Part shown: in pieces, positions 8,098 through 14,761 of the stretch
How positions within the stretch are numbered: the stretch's first letter is position 1
Layout of the letters: every line of letters starts with the position of its first letter
Notes under the pieces: model-generated
What the model saw: the letters and a program-made list of their open reading frames with translations, nothing else
Told to the model about the DNA's origin: nothing
Databases searched by the model: none
NCBI GenBank assembly: GCA_047615865.1
Contig: JBLHIB010000057.1
Span: forward strand, 1-21,247
DNA: 21,247 nucleotides
Reading direction: 5' to 3'
Origin: JADFAK01 sp047615865
Lineage (GTDB): Bacteria > Bacteroidota > Bacteroidia > Flavobacteriales_D > Sanyastnellaceae
Program-made: the position numbers and the translations under genes

Positions 8098-9663
8098 CTA
8101 AATTAAACCACCGGCGCGCATTTGTTCAACACATTTGCGCGCTACTTTTTCCCCATCAATTGCGGCAGAGATAATACCTCCAGCATAACCCGCGCCTTCA
8201 CCACACGGGTAAAAGCCATGCACATCTGGGTGTTCTAGTGAATCGATGTCACGCGGAATGCGAACTGGACAAGACGTGCGAGATTCAGGAGCTACGAGTA
8301 CGGCTTCATTGGTCAAGTACCCTGGCATTTTCTTTCCAAAAGCGACAAGACCTTCACGCAGAGACTCTGCTATAAAATCAGGAAGAATTTCATTGAGCTC
8401 AACACTCACAAGGCCCGGTTTATAAGAACAATCTGGCAAGTCCACAGACTTTCTCTTTTCAATAAAATCAATCATCCGCTGGGCAGGTGCATGTTGTGTT
8501 TTATCGGCGTGCTCCCAACAAGTCTGCTCAACATGCTTTTGAAACTCAATACCAGCAAGCGGGCCGTGCTCATGCCATTTTTCGATATCCTCCCACCTCA
8601 CCTCGGTGACCATACCGGAATTGGCAAAAGGATTATTTCTTTTCGAAGGAGACCATCCATTGGTAACCACCTCGCCATCTGTTGTTGCGCATGGTGCAAT
8701 GATTCCTCCTGGACACATGCAAAACGAGTATACTCCTCTACCCTGCACTTGGTGCACAAGAGAATAGGATGCTGGCGGTAGAAATTCACCTCGCGAATCG
8801 CAGTGATATTGAATTTTGTCAATTAGTTCTTGGGGGTGTTCTATTCTACAGCCCAGGGCAAATGACTTAAACTCGAAAGCCATTTTATTCTTCTTCAATA
8901 TATCGAAGATGTCCCGAGCGCTATGTCCAGTTGCCAAAACCAAATACTGGTGAGGATGCCTGGAATTTCCGACATGCACGGCTTCCAAGTGACCATTCTC
9001 AATTTCAAAATCCGTCACTCTCGAGTCAAAGTTAATTTGTCCACCATGCTTGAGAATCGTCTCGCGCATGTGTTCAATAATTTCGGGCAGTTTGTTGGTT
9101 CCTATATGGGGATGAGCATCTACAAGAATATCTCTTTTAGCTCCGTGATAGACCAAAGTCTCTAAAGTTCTCAGAACATCTCCTCTTTTCTTCGACCGGG
9201 TATATAATTTTCCATCCGAGAAAGTTCCGGCACCACCTTCACCAAAGCAGTAGTTGCTATCCGCATCTACACCTTCATTGCGGGTGATTTTTACTAGATC
9301 TCTTCTTCTTGCGCGCACATCCTTACCTCTCTCGTATATCACAGGCTTTATGCCCATTTCAAGGCAAGCCAAAGCCGCGAACATACCAGCAGGGCCCATG
9401 CCAATTATAGCCATCTCCGGGGAGTCACTCACATCTAGATAACTTCTCTCTGGATTTGGAGCCCATGACTCACCTTCCATCAACAATTCGATCCGCAAAC
9501 GCACGAGGATGGGGTTTCGACGAGCATCAATTGATCTCTTGTTGATCCTGAAATCAATGAAATTTCTCAATTCGCCAGAAGCCTTCTTGCGAACAAGGGG
9601 TTCAAGGAATTCCTGATCACTTGCTTTTTCAGGAGGAGCGGATATATCTATAAAGGAATGCAC
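8098..9663 (-). CDS. COG2509-type NAD(P)/FAD-dependent dehydrogenase
   Basis: A 521-residue flavoprotein of the uncharacterised FAD-utilising dehydrogenase group (COG2509). Seen: an N-terminal alpha/beta domain with INKRSIDARRNPILV (residues ~40-54), the FAD motif MAIIGMGPAGMFAAL (G88, G90, G93), a strongly conserved NYCFGEGGAGTFSDGKLYTR, LVLATGHSARDIF, MCPGGIIAPCAT, and a C-terminal FYPCGEGAGYAGGIISAAIDG. The substrate is unknown for the family. The start is GTG at 9663, since no in-frame ATG lies upstream and the N-terminal segment is needed to match the family. The overlapping ATG at 9665 is out of frame and stops after five codons. A TAGTTTTG box ends only four bases before the GTG, so the mRNA may be leaderless. 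Confidence 0.9.
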   Translation of the reverse strand: MHSFIDISAPPEKASDQEFLEPLVRKKASGELRNFIDFRINKRSIDARRNPILVRLRIELLMEGESWAPNPERSYLDVSDSPEMAIIGMGPAGMFAALACLEMGIKPVIYERGKDVRARRRDLVKITRNEGVDADSNYCFGEGGAGTFSDGKLYTRSKKRGDVLRTLETLVYHGAKRDILVDAHPHIGTNKLPEIIEHMRETILKHGGQINFDSRVTDFEIENGHLEAVHVGNSRHPHQYLVLATGHSARDIFDILKKNKMAFEFKSFALGCRIEHPQELIDKIQYHCDSRGEFLPPASYSLVHQVQGRGVYSFCMCPGGIIAPCATTDGEVVTNGWSPSKRNNPFANSGMVTEVRWEDIEKWHEHGPLAGIEFQKHVEQTCWEHADKTQHAPAQRMIDFIEKRKSVDLPDCSYKPGLVSVELNEILPDFIAESLREGLVAFGKKMPGYLTNEAVLVAPESRTSCPVRIPRDIDSLEHPDVHGFYPCGEGAGYAGGIISAAIDGEKVARKCVEQMRAGGLI

Positions 9664-9667
9664 ATTG

Positions 9668-9675
9668 CAAAACTA
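9668..9675 (-). promoter_or_regulatory. Bacteroidota -7 box for the COG2509 gene
   Basis: TAGTTTTG followed by C matches the TAnnTTTG consensus of Bacteroidota sigma-A promoters. It ends four bases before the GTG start, which predicts transcription starting at or next to the start codon. I see no convincing TTG -33 element at the right distance. Confidence 0.45.
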
Positions 9676-9720
9676 TGATTTCAACCCTTCGAATCCATGT
9701 CTGCTTCAAATGATTTCAAC
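9675..9720. repeat. Pair of 11-base direct repeats in a divergent promoter region
   Basis: ATGATTTCAAC occurs at 9675-9685 and again at 9710-9720, 35 bases apart start to start. It lies between the divergent COG2509 and E1 genes, and the first copy overlaps the -7 box of the COG2509 gene by one base. It could be a pair of operator half-sites; chance is possible in AT-rich DNA. Confidence 0.3.
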
Positions 9721-9811
9721 ACAATCTGCATATGAATAAGCATTGCATTCTTGTCCATGCTTTCCCATGTATTAATGAAGCATACTCTTTAGTAATAAGC
9801 CACGATTGTTG

Positions 9812-9819
9812 TATTTTTG
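9812..9819 (+). promoter_or_regulatory. Bacteroidota -7 box for the E1 alpha/beta gene
   Basis: TATTTTTG followed by C is a full match to TAnnTTTG. A weak -33 candidate, TTTAG, sits at 9788-9792. The box ends 17 bases before the ATG at 9837, which implies a leader of roughly 10 bases and argues against the upstream in-frame ATG at 9732. Confidence 0.6.
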
Positions 9820-9836
9820 CGGTCAATTTCATAAGA

Positions 9837-11840
9837 ATGACCGAACTACTTACTCCTATAGAATACGATACAAAGTCACTAGAGCAAGAAACTTTAGTTG
9901 ATCTGTATCGCTCCATATTGCTTCCTCGATTGATTGAGGAGAAAATGCTGAGCCAGCTCAGACAAGGAAAAATTTCCAAGTGGTTTTCTGGAATAGGTCA
10001 AGAAGCGATCTCTGTTGGGGTTGCCAAGGCATTGGAAAAAGATGAATTCATTTTACCAATGCACAGAAATCTAGGCATTTTCGTTGCTCGAGATATTCCT
10101 TTGAAGCGACTATTTGCTCAATTTCAAGGCAAGGAGGCAGGATTTACTCACGGACATGATAGATCCTTCCACTTTGGAAGTCGGGAGCATCACATCGTAG
10201 GAATGATTTCTCACCTTGGTCCGCAATTGGGCATTGCTGATGGAATTGCTCTAGCCAACAAACTATCGACAAACAAAAAAGCAACTTTCGTTTTCACCGG
10301 AGATGGTGGCGCGAGTCAAGGAGACTTTCATGAGTCGATCAATGTGGCTGCTGTTTGGCAATTGCCAGTCATCATAGGCGTCGAGAACAATGCATGGGGA
10401 CTATCCACTCCATCTAGTCAGCAATTTCGATGCAAGCAATTCATCGACAAAGCCATTGGTTATGGTATTCCTGAAGAGGATGCGATCCAAGTGGATGGGA
10501 ATAATATTCTTGCTGTTTACGAGGCTGTTTCTAAAGCAGCAGCATCAATTCGTGAGAATCCACGTCCAATACTCATGGAGTTCATGACATTTCGAAGACG
10601 CGGACATGAAGAGGCATCAGGAACTAAATATTATCCCGAAGGACTCATTGAGTCATGGGAAATAAAGGATCCCGTTGACAATTACGAGCGTTTTTTGCTT
10701 GAAAAAGGAATTTTAGACGAGTCGATCGTTGGTGAGATTCGTGAAGAGATTAAGGCACATATCAATACCGAGCTTAAAGAGTCACTTGCACTTCCTCCGG
10801 TGGAGGTGGACACCCAAGCGCAGTTTGACTTTTTGTACCAGGATTTCGACATTGCTATAACCGCGCCAACGGAGAATAAAAAAGAAATGCGATTCATCGA
10901 TGCGATTTCTTCAGGTATGAAGCAATCTATGGAGAAGCATGACAACTTGGTTCTTATGGGCCAAGACATCGCCGATTATGGTGGTGTTTTCAAGGTAACG
11001 GAAGGATTCTTGGACCAGTTTGGTTCTGGACGAGTGCGCAACACACCACTTTGTGAATCCGCTATTATCGGATCAGCTTTAGGACTATCGATATCGGGCT
11101 ACAAAGCTATGGTCGAGATGCAGTTTGCTGATTTCGTTACCTGCGGATTCAATCAAATCATCAACAACCTCGCAAAGATTCATTATCGCTGGCAACAGAA
11201 TGCCGACGTCGTGGTTCGAATGCCGACAGGCGCGGGAGTTGGCGCGGGTCCTTTTCACAGTCAGAGTAACGAGGCATGGTTCTTCCACACTCCTGGCCTA
11301 CGCATCGCATACCCAGCATTTCCTTCGGACGCGAAAGGCCTTTTATGCCGATCTTTCGAAGACCCGAATCCAGTTCTTTTCTTCGAACACAAATCTTTAT
11401 ACCGCAGTCTATCCGAAGAAGTAAGCGAAGATTATTACAGCATCGAATTTGGCAAGGCTGCATTGCGTCGCACGGGAGAAACTATCTCGATTATCAGCTA
11501 TGGCTTAGGAGTTCACTGGGGATTGGAATACATCGATGAGCACTCGTTAGATGCCGATCTGCTTGATTTAAGAACCTTGGCTCCCTTGGATTTGGATGCA
11601 ATACTGACTTCGGCTCGCAAGACGGGAAAAGTGATCGTATTGCATGAAGATTGCATCACTGGAGGAATTGGCGGAGAGATCAGTTCTTTGATTCATGAGC
11701 ATTGCTTCGAACAATTGGATGCACCTGTAAAGAGAGTTGCAAGTTTAGATACTCCGGTTCCGTTTGCAGGAGCTCTTGAGGAGAATTTTTTAGCTAAGAA
11801 GCGACTTGGTGAAGCCGTGAATGACTTGCTCAACTATTAA
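9837..11840 (+). CDS. 2-oxoacid dehydrogenase E1, fused alpha and beta subunits
   Basis: A 667-residue thiamine diphosphate-dependent E1 that decarboxylates a 2-oxoacid and passes the acyl group to lipoyl-E2; branched-chain 2-oxoacids are the likely substrate by similarity of layout, but pyruvate is possible. The alpha part (residues ~20-310) has KWFSGIGQEA, HGHDRSFHFG, the ThDP motif GDGGASQGDFHES (155-167) closing with ENNAWG (184-185), and FRRRGHEEASG. The beta part (~350-667) has MRFIDAISSGM, VLMGQDIADYGGVFKVT, NTPLCESAIIG with the likely catalytic Glu407, and the C-terminal transketolase domain LLDLRTLAPLD, HEDCITGGIGGEI. Both subunits are usually separate genes in other phyla; this fusion is common in Bacteroidota. 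No E2 or E3 gene is in the window. Start set at 9837 because a promoter box lies between it and the longer reading. Confidence 0.93.
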   Translation: MTELLTPIEYDTKSLEQETLVDLYRSILLPRLIEEKMLSQLRQGKISKWFSGIGQEAISVGVAKALEKDEFILPMHRNLGIFVARDIPLKRLFAQFQGKEAGFTHGHDRSFHFGSREHHIVGMISHLGPQLGIADGIALANKLSTNKKATFVFTGDGGASQGDFHESINVAAVWQLPVIIGVENNAWGLSTPSSQQFRCKQFIDKAIGYGIPEEDAIQVDGNNILAVYEAVSKAAASIRENPRPILMEFMTFRRRGHEEASGTKYYPEGLIESWEIKDPVDNYERFLLEKGILDESIVGEIREEIKAHINTELKESLALPPVEVDTQAQFDFLYQDFDIAITAPTENKKEMRFIDAISSGMKQSMEKHDNLVLMGQDIADYGGVFKVTEGFLDQFGSGRVRNTPLCESAIIGSALGLSISGYKAMVEMQFADFVTCGFNQIINNLAKIHYRWQQNADVVVRMPTGAGVGAGPFHSQSNEAWFFHTPGLRIAYPAFPSDAKGLLCRSFEDPNPVLFFEHKSLYRSLSEEVSEDYYSIEFGKAALRRTGETISIISYGLGVHWGLEYIDEHSLDADLLDLRTLAPLDLDAILTSARKTGKVIVLHEDCITGGIGGEISSLIHEHCFEQLDAPVKRVASLDTPVPFAGALEENFLAKKRLGEAVNDLLNY

Positions 11841-11913
11841 TAGTCCTTTGTTTTTTTAGCCTAAAGGCAAATATTCTGGTTTAAAATAGATTAAGAGCAA
11901 GTGTCTAGAAGAA

Positions 11914-11986
11914 GTTTCAAATGCCAAGGACAACGGATTGATGATTTACTCTTACTCCAATCATTTCAGGAGGACGTTTCAAATGC
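11914..11986. repeat. Pair of 11-base direct repeats
   Basis: GTTTCAAATGC at 11914-11924 and 11976-11986, 62 bases apart. Each contains an ATG that opens a frame of fewer than 10 codons, so coding is unlikely. Possible regulatory half-sites or chance. Confidence 0.3.
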
Positions 11987-12075
11987 TTAGTGCGAATTAC
12001 AAACCTTATTGACTCTTCTAGTAAGTAGGGTGATTTTTCTTCAACCTAAATACTAATGCCTCAATGGGTTAGAAT

Positions 12076-12120
12076 CAATTTCGACGAAATTTGAATTTCT
12101 CCCACTCGATCGTCGAGAAA
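12076..12120. repeat. Two adjacent inverted repeats upstream of the 101-residue gene
   Basis: CAATTTCG at 12076-12083 faces CGAAATT at 12085-12091 around a single A. CTCGA at 12105-12109 faces TCGAG at 12113-12117 with loop TCG, flanked by a competing pairing of TTTCTC (12096-12101) with GAGAAA (12115-12120). Their position 80-120 bases before a start codon fits an operator or a structured leader; no following T-run, so not a terminator for the plus strand. Confidence 0.35.
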
Positions 12121-12198
12121 GGCCGATCAGTCTGGAAATTTCGAGATTTCAATATTTAGTGCTATATTACTTCGCCCGCTAACTAAAATCTGAACCTT

Positions 12199-12504
12199 AT
12201 GCCCACTGACCGTGTCCAGTTAAAATCTGCCGTACATACATTGCTAAATGATGTGATCGAACAATGTTTTCGTCATCTTATCCATTATCCTCAGCGTGGC
12301 GATGATTTGAACCGACTAATCAAGGAGACTACAGATGAAATCAATTATTTAACGATCAAGATTGACGCCCACAATCACCGAAAAGGGACACCTGATTTGG
12401 ACAAGCATTATGACCAACTTTCTAGGGATTTGCATAAAAAAAGCTTGCACCTCATGGGTAAGCTTCAAAAAATTCAAAGAGCCTCAGTTCACCAAGATTC
12501 GTGA
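12199..12504 (+). CDS. Short helical hypothetical protein
   Basis: Unrecognised 101-residue protein, predicted to be almost wholly alpha-helical and cytoplasmic (no signal peptide or membrane segment). It is rich in His, Lys, Asp and Leu, with stretches such as LNRLIKETTDEINYLTIKID and LSRDLHKKSLHLMGKLQKIQ that suggest a helical hairpin or coiled coil. The ATG at 12199 is the first in frame. It is preceded by an unusually long gene-free interval with inverted repeats and converges with the next gene with only 14 bases between them. Codon use looks like that of neighbours. The length and open upstream region make it likely but not certain to be real. Confidence 0.65.
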   Translation: MPTDRVQLKSAVHTLLNDVIEQCFRHLIHYPQRGDDLNRLIKETTDEINYLTIKIDAHNHRKGTPDLDKHYDQLSRDLHKKSLHLMGKLQKIQRASVHQDS

Positions 12505-12518
12505 ACCAAGTGCGAAAA

Positions 12519-13058
12519 TCAACGTCTTTGCTGACGCATAACCTTCGGCGGAGCCTTCATCATTTTCTCAACTTGCTTAATATCGGCAGCCAATACTCCC
12601 TTCGTATCCATTCTTTTGGCCTCAACAATTAACATCTGAGCTTCTTTTCTCTTTTGTTTCGCCATGGCAATCATAGCCAAGTTCAATTTCGATCCCGCAC
12701 GATCATGAGAAGCTCTCAGCCCAATACTCAAAGCTTTCTTGAACATCTTTTCAGATCCTGTGATGTTGTTGGTCTGCAACAATACAGTTCCTTGAAGGTA
12801 GTGGTAATAGGCCTTTTGAGACTTCCACAGTTTGTCAGGATTGATTTTCGCTAAGATGGAACCACACTTATCGAACTTTTGCTGACGAAGTTGTAGAAAG
12901 GCCCAAATCAAGCGCATGCTGCGCAGAGTCACCAATACCAAAGCGGCAGTAACGAGAATCATTACTATTCCAACTCCCCACCGGCCAACGATGAAACTAT
13001 AAACTGTATATGCCAGTGCAGCTGCGGCGACAGCGATTTTTATGATACGAGTATCCAT
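12519..13058 (-). CDS. Membrane-anchored TPR-like protein
   Basis: A 179-residue protein of unknown function. Two hydrophobic segments at about residues 5-24 (IIKIAVAAAALAYTVYSFIV) and 28-50 (VGIVMILVTAALVLVT) anchor it in the inner membrane. The rest is helical with a TPR-like arrangement: KFDKCGSILAKINP, YYHYLQGTVLLQTNNITGSE, KMFKKALSIG, LNLAMIAMAKQKRKEAQMLI. The tail is basic (KVMRQQRR). Start chosen as the ATG at 13058: a TAGTTTTG promoter box at 13083-13076 lies inside the longer reading that would begin at 13088, so the longer form is unlikely. Divergent from the bacilliredoxin gene. Possibly a scaffold for a membrane complex; nothing in the sequence says which. Confidence 0.75.
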   Translation of the reverse strand: MDTRIIKIAVAAAALAYTVYSFIVGRWGVGIVMILVTAALVLVTLRSMRLIWAFLQLRQQKFDKCGSILAKINPDKLWKSQKAYYHYLQGTVLLQTNNITGSEKMFKKALSIGLRASHDRAGSKLNLAMIAMAKQKRKEAQMLIVEAKRMDTKGVLAADIKQVEKMMKAPPKVMRQQRR

Positions 13059-13075
13059 TAGGATCAAATTTGCCG

Positions 13076-13083
13076 CAAAACTA
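13076..13083 (-). promoter_or_regulatory. Bacteroidota -7 box for the TPR-like gene
   Basis: TAGTTTTG followed by C, full match to TAnnTTTG, ending 17 bases before the ATG at 13058. No clear -33 element. It decides the start of the gene downstream. Confidence 0.5.
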
Positions 13084-13101
13084 GCCATTTTAGACCTAAC
13101 T

Positions 13102-13109
13102 TAGCCTTG
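13102..13109 (+). promoter_or_regulatory. Possible -7 box for the bacilliredoxin gene
   Basis: TAGCCTTG has one mismatch to TAnnTTTG and ends five bases before the ATG at 13115. Weaker than the other boxes in this window. Confidence 0.3.
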
Positions 13110-13114
13110 AAATT

Positions 13115-13447
13115 ATGAACTGGACCCTACTCACCTCGATCTCGGAATTAGAATCGGCTTTAGCCAAGTCTGAAGAACAACCGATTGCAATATTCAAGCA
13201 CAGTACTCGATGCTCTGTGAGCTTCATGGCGCGCAAGCAGCTTGAAATGACGTGGGATTTTTCTGAAGAACAGGTCCTTCCGTATTTCTTAGATCTCATC
13301 CAACATCGCGACATAAGCAACGCCATATCAAGCGAAACAGGAGTTGAGCATCAATCTCCACAGCTGCTACTAATCATCAAAAACAAGGTCGCATACCATG
13401 CTAGTCATGGCTCTATTAGCCTACAGGGAATTCAACGCTCGATCTAA
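13115..13447 (+). CDS. ytxJ: Monothiol bacilliredoxin, YtxJ/BrxC family
   Basis: A 110-residue thioredoxin-fold protein of the YtxJ (DUF2847) family, which removes bacillithiol from mixed disulfides on cytoplasmic proteins. Seen: AIFKHSTRCSVSFMA with a single active-site Cys33 (monothiol), then VLPYFLDLIQHRDISNAIS and the family's C-terminal run GVEHQSPQLLLIIKNKVAYH followed by ASHGSIS. The residues around the Cys (TRCSVS) differ from the more usual TCPIS, which may matter for reactivity. Length fits the family. Its pairing with bshA at the left edge makes a working bacillithiol system likely. Start at 13115 follows a weak promoter box very closely. Confidence 0.92.
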   Translation: MNWTLLTSISELESALAKSEEQPIAIFKHSTRCSVSFMARKQLEMTWDFSEEQVLPYFLDLIQHRDISNAISSETGVEHQSPQLLLIIKNKVAYHASHGSISLQGIQRSI

Positions 13448-13489
13448 AATTCGTATCTTTACGAGGCTAACCTAACTTTTGACCTTATT

Positions 13490-14113
13490 ATGAATCCGAA
13501 TTTACTGCTGGGGCTTGTCCTCCTGCTATTTTCGACTATTGCCTCCGGGCAGCAGCATGGTGTGCGTGTAAATGCCAACTATCTCTTTACGCAAGACCCC
13601 ATTTTTATGCTCGGTTACGAGTACTCCGCAGATTCCAGTTCTTGGGGATATAACCTCAACGTTGATGGGGGTCGATATGTTCATCGATCCAGCGATTCGC
13701 CGAGTGCAAGCATCGACACATATGTTGTTCGCGGACTTGGCCTAGAAGCATCTTTAAGAAAGTACTTCAGTTTCAAATATCCTGGACCTTATGGATGGTT
13801 CTTATCTTCATTCGCACACCTGAACAGCTACAAAGAGGAAGCTCAAACTGGAGTTGGACAATCTGCAGAAGGGTTTAGGTTTGACGAGCCCACATTGGAG
13901 TCAAATCGATACCAGACAATGCGTTACGGTTTAGGCACTGGATATAGATCTGGGTGTAAAGCTCATAAACTACATGTCGAAGGTCTTGCTGGATGGTATT
14001 TTGGTGACCATGGATTGCACGCAGGCGCTGGCAAATTCTACGACAACCTAAGTTTAGGAGAGCGGCTTCAAAGAAAAATCAAAATTGAATTGAATCTTGT
14101 CGTAATTTTCTAG
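13490..14113 (+). CDS. Small outer-membrane beta-barrel protein
   Basis: A 207-residue exported protein of unknown function. Residues 1-19 are a signal peptide (LLLGLVLLLFSTIASG). The mature part alternates polar and hydrophobic residues with many Tyr, Gly and Trp (SSWGYNLNVDGGRYVH, GLGLEASLRKYFSFKY, MRYGLGTGYRSG) and ends in IELNLVVIF, a terminal Phe strand typical of outer-membrane barrels recognised by BAM. Seven or eight strands are plausible. The ATG is the first in frame; possible promoter boxes TATCTTTA (13454) and TAACTTTTG (13473) are imperfect. The next gene has its own promoter overlapping the end of this one. Confidence 0.75.
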   Translation: MNPNLLLGLVLLLFSTIASGQQHGVRVNANYLFTQDPIFMLGYEYSADSSSWGYNLNVDGGRYVHRSSDSPSASIDTYVVRGLGLEASLRKYFSFKYPGPYGWFLSSFAHLNSYKEEAQTGVGQSAEGFRFDEPTLESNRYQTMRYGLGTGYRSGCKAHKLHVEGLAGWYFGDHGLHAGAGKFYDNLSLGERLQRKIKIELNLVVIF

Positions 14114-14141
14114 TTGTTAATCGGTACACTTAGTAGCTTTG
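14114..14141 (+). promoter_or_regulatory. Complete Bacteroidota-type promoter (TTG, 17 bases, TAGCTTTG)
   Basis: TTG at 14114-14116 and TAGCTTTG at 14134-14141 are separated by 17 bases, the best two-part promoter in the window. It ends 20 bases before the ATG at 14162 and drives the pRiA4b-like/miaA/GNAT cluster. It also shows that an in-frame TTG start at 14114 is not used. Confidence 0.6.
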
Positions 14142-14161
14142 CAATTCAATTTGTCGCAGCC

Positions 14162-14761
14162 ATGAATATCTTTAAATTTCGCGTAATCATAGACACCGAT
14201 GAGGATATATTTCGAGACATCGAAATTGAGACTACTGGAACGTTTTTGGACTTGCACGAATCTATACTTCGTGCTTTTGATTGGGATCCAGGCGAAATGG
14301 CCTCATTTTACATGAGCAACGAAACGTGGGATCGAGGAGATGAAATTCCTTTGATGGATATGGGCGAACCTGAATCAGGGCTTGGAGAAGGCATGGATTC
14401 GGTGGTTCTGAACTCTAAAATTTCAAAGCCTGACGAAAAATTGGTTTATGTATACGATTTCATGCGCATGTGGTGTTTCTACATCGAGTTGCAGGAAATC
14501 AAAAAATCGGCTCCTTCAACACTTTATCCAAGGGTGGCAATGGCATACGGCGAGGCCCCGGCGATTGAAGAGAAAGAAATCGACTTCGGAGCTGATTTCG
14601 ATTTTCTGGAGGAAGGCGCAGAAGAAAAAAAGGAAAAGAAGCCCGACCTCACTGGAGACCCTGAAATTGACGCATACTTGAGCGACATGGACGACTCAGA
14701 AGGTGACGATTCTCACCAAGACGAATTTGAGAATCTAGACGATTGGAAGGAGGAATTTTAA
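14162..14761 (+). CDS. Plasmid pRiA4b ORF-3-like protein with acidic tail
   Basis: A 199-residue protein of the pRiA4b ORF-3 / IS1096 passenger-like family (PF07929), of unknown biochemical function. The N-terminal part begins MNIFKFRVIIDTDEDIFRDI and has LDLHESILRAFDWDPGEMAS, and later EKLVYVYDFMRMWCFYIEL, matching the family's mixed alpha/beta fold. Residues ~140-199 are a strongly acidic tail (DMDDSEGDDSHQDEFENLDD), which could contact RNA-binding or basic partners. Despite the family name there is no transposase or element end nearby. Its stop overlaps the miaA start as TAATG, so the two are translationally coupled. Start set at 14162 because the promoter lies upstream of it. Confidence 0.8.
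   Translation: MNIFKFRVIIDTDEDIFRDIEIETTGTFLDLHESILRAFDWDPGEMASFYMSNETWDRGDEIPLMDMGEPESGLGEGMDSVVLNSKISKPDEKLVYVYDFMRMWCFYIELQEIKKSAPSTLYPRVAMAYGEAPAIEEKEIDFGADFDFLEEGAEEKKEKKPDLTGDPEIDAYLSDMDDSEGDDSHQDEFENLDDWKEEF
14747..14753 (+). promoter_or_regulatory. Consensus Shine-Dalgarno for miaA
   Basis: AAGGAGG ends seven bases before the miaA ATG at 14761 and lies in the last codons of the upstream gene. Other starts in this window lack such a site, as is usual in Bacteroidota. It supports 14761 over the in-frame TTG at 14743. Part of the match is forced by the codons for Lys-Glu-Glu. Confidence 0.45.

Larger units (their letters stand above)
11841..12198. other. Gene-free 358-base interval
   Basis: No convincing gene on either strand. 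It holds a direct repeat of GTTTCAAATGC (11914 and 11976) and two inverted repeats near 12076-12120, described separately. A run TTTTTTT at 11850-11857 follows the E1 stop but has no stable hairpin before it. No clear TAnnTTTG box precedes the gene at 12199; TATATTAC near 12172 is the closest and is weak. Confidence 0.6.

Noticed and set aside
9732..9836. An in-frame ATG extending the E1 protein by 35 residues
   Set aside because: A TAnnTTTG promoter box lies between it and 9837, the added residues do not resemble an E1 N-terminus, and MTELL at 9837 fits well.
11845..11867. Terminator after the E1 gene (CCTTT/AAAGG)
   Set aside because: The stem is only five pairs, the T-run sits in the loop, and no T-run follows.
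11971..12010. AGGAGG followed by a nine-codon frame (MLSANYKPY)
   Set aside because: Too short to judge, no family match known to me, and Shine-Dalgarno use is rare in this lineage. Probably chance.
13059..13088. Longer start for the membrane-anchored TPR-like protein
   Set aside because: A full-match -7 box lies just inside the longer reading, so the transcript would begin after that ATG.
14114..14161. TTG start adding 16 residues to the pRiA4b-like protein
   Set aside because: The TTG is better explained as the -33 element of a promoter whose -7 box is inside the extension; family proteins start near MNIFKFRV.
14743..14760. TTG start for miaA six codons upstream
   Set aside because: The ATG at 14761 has a good Shine-Dalgarno and gives the normal family N-terminus.
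14162..14761. Mobile element suggested by the family name (IS1096 passenger / plasmid ORF)
   Set aside because: No transposase, terminal inverted repeats or target duplication nearby; the gene is embedded in a housekeeping operon.
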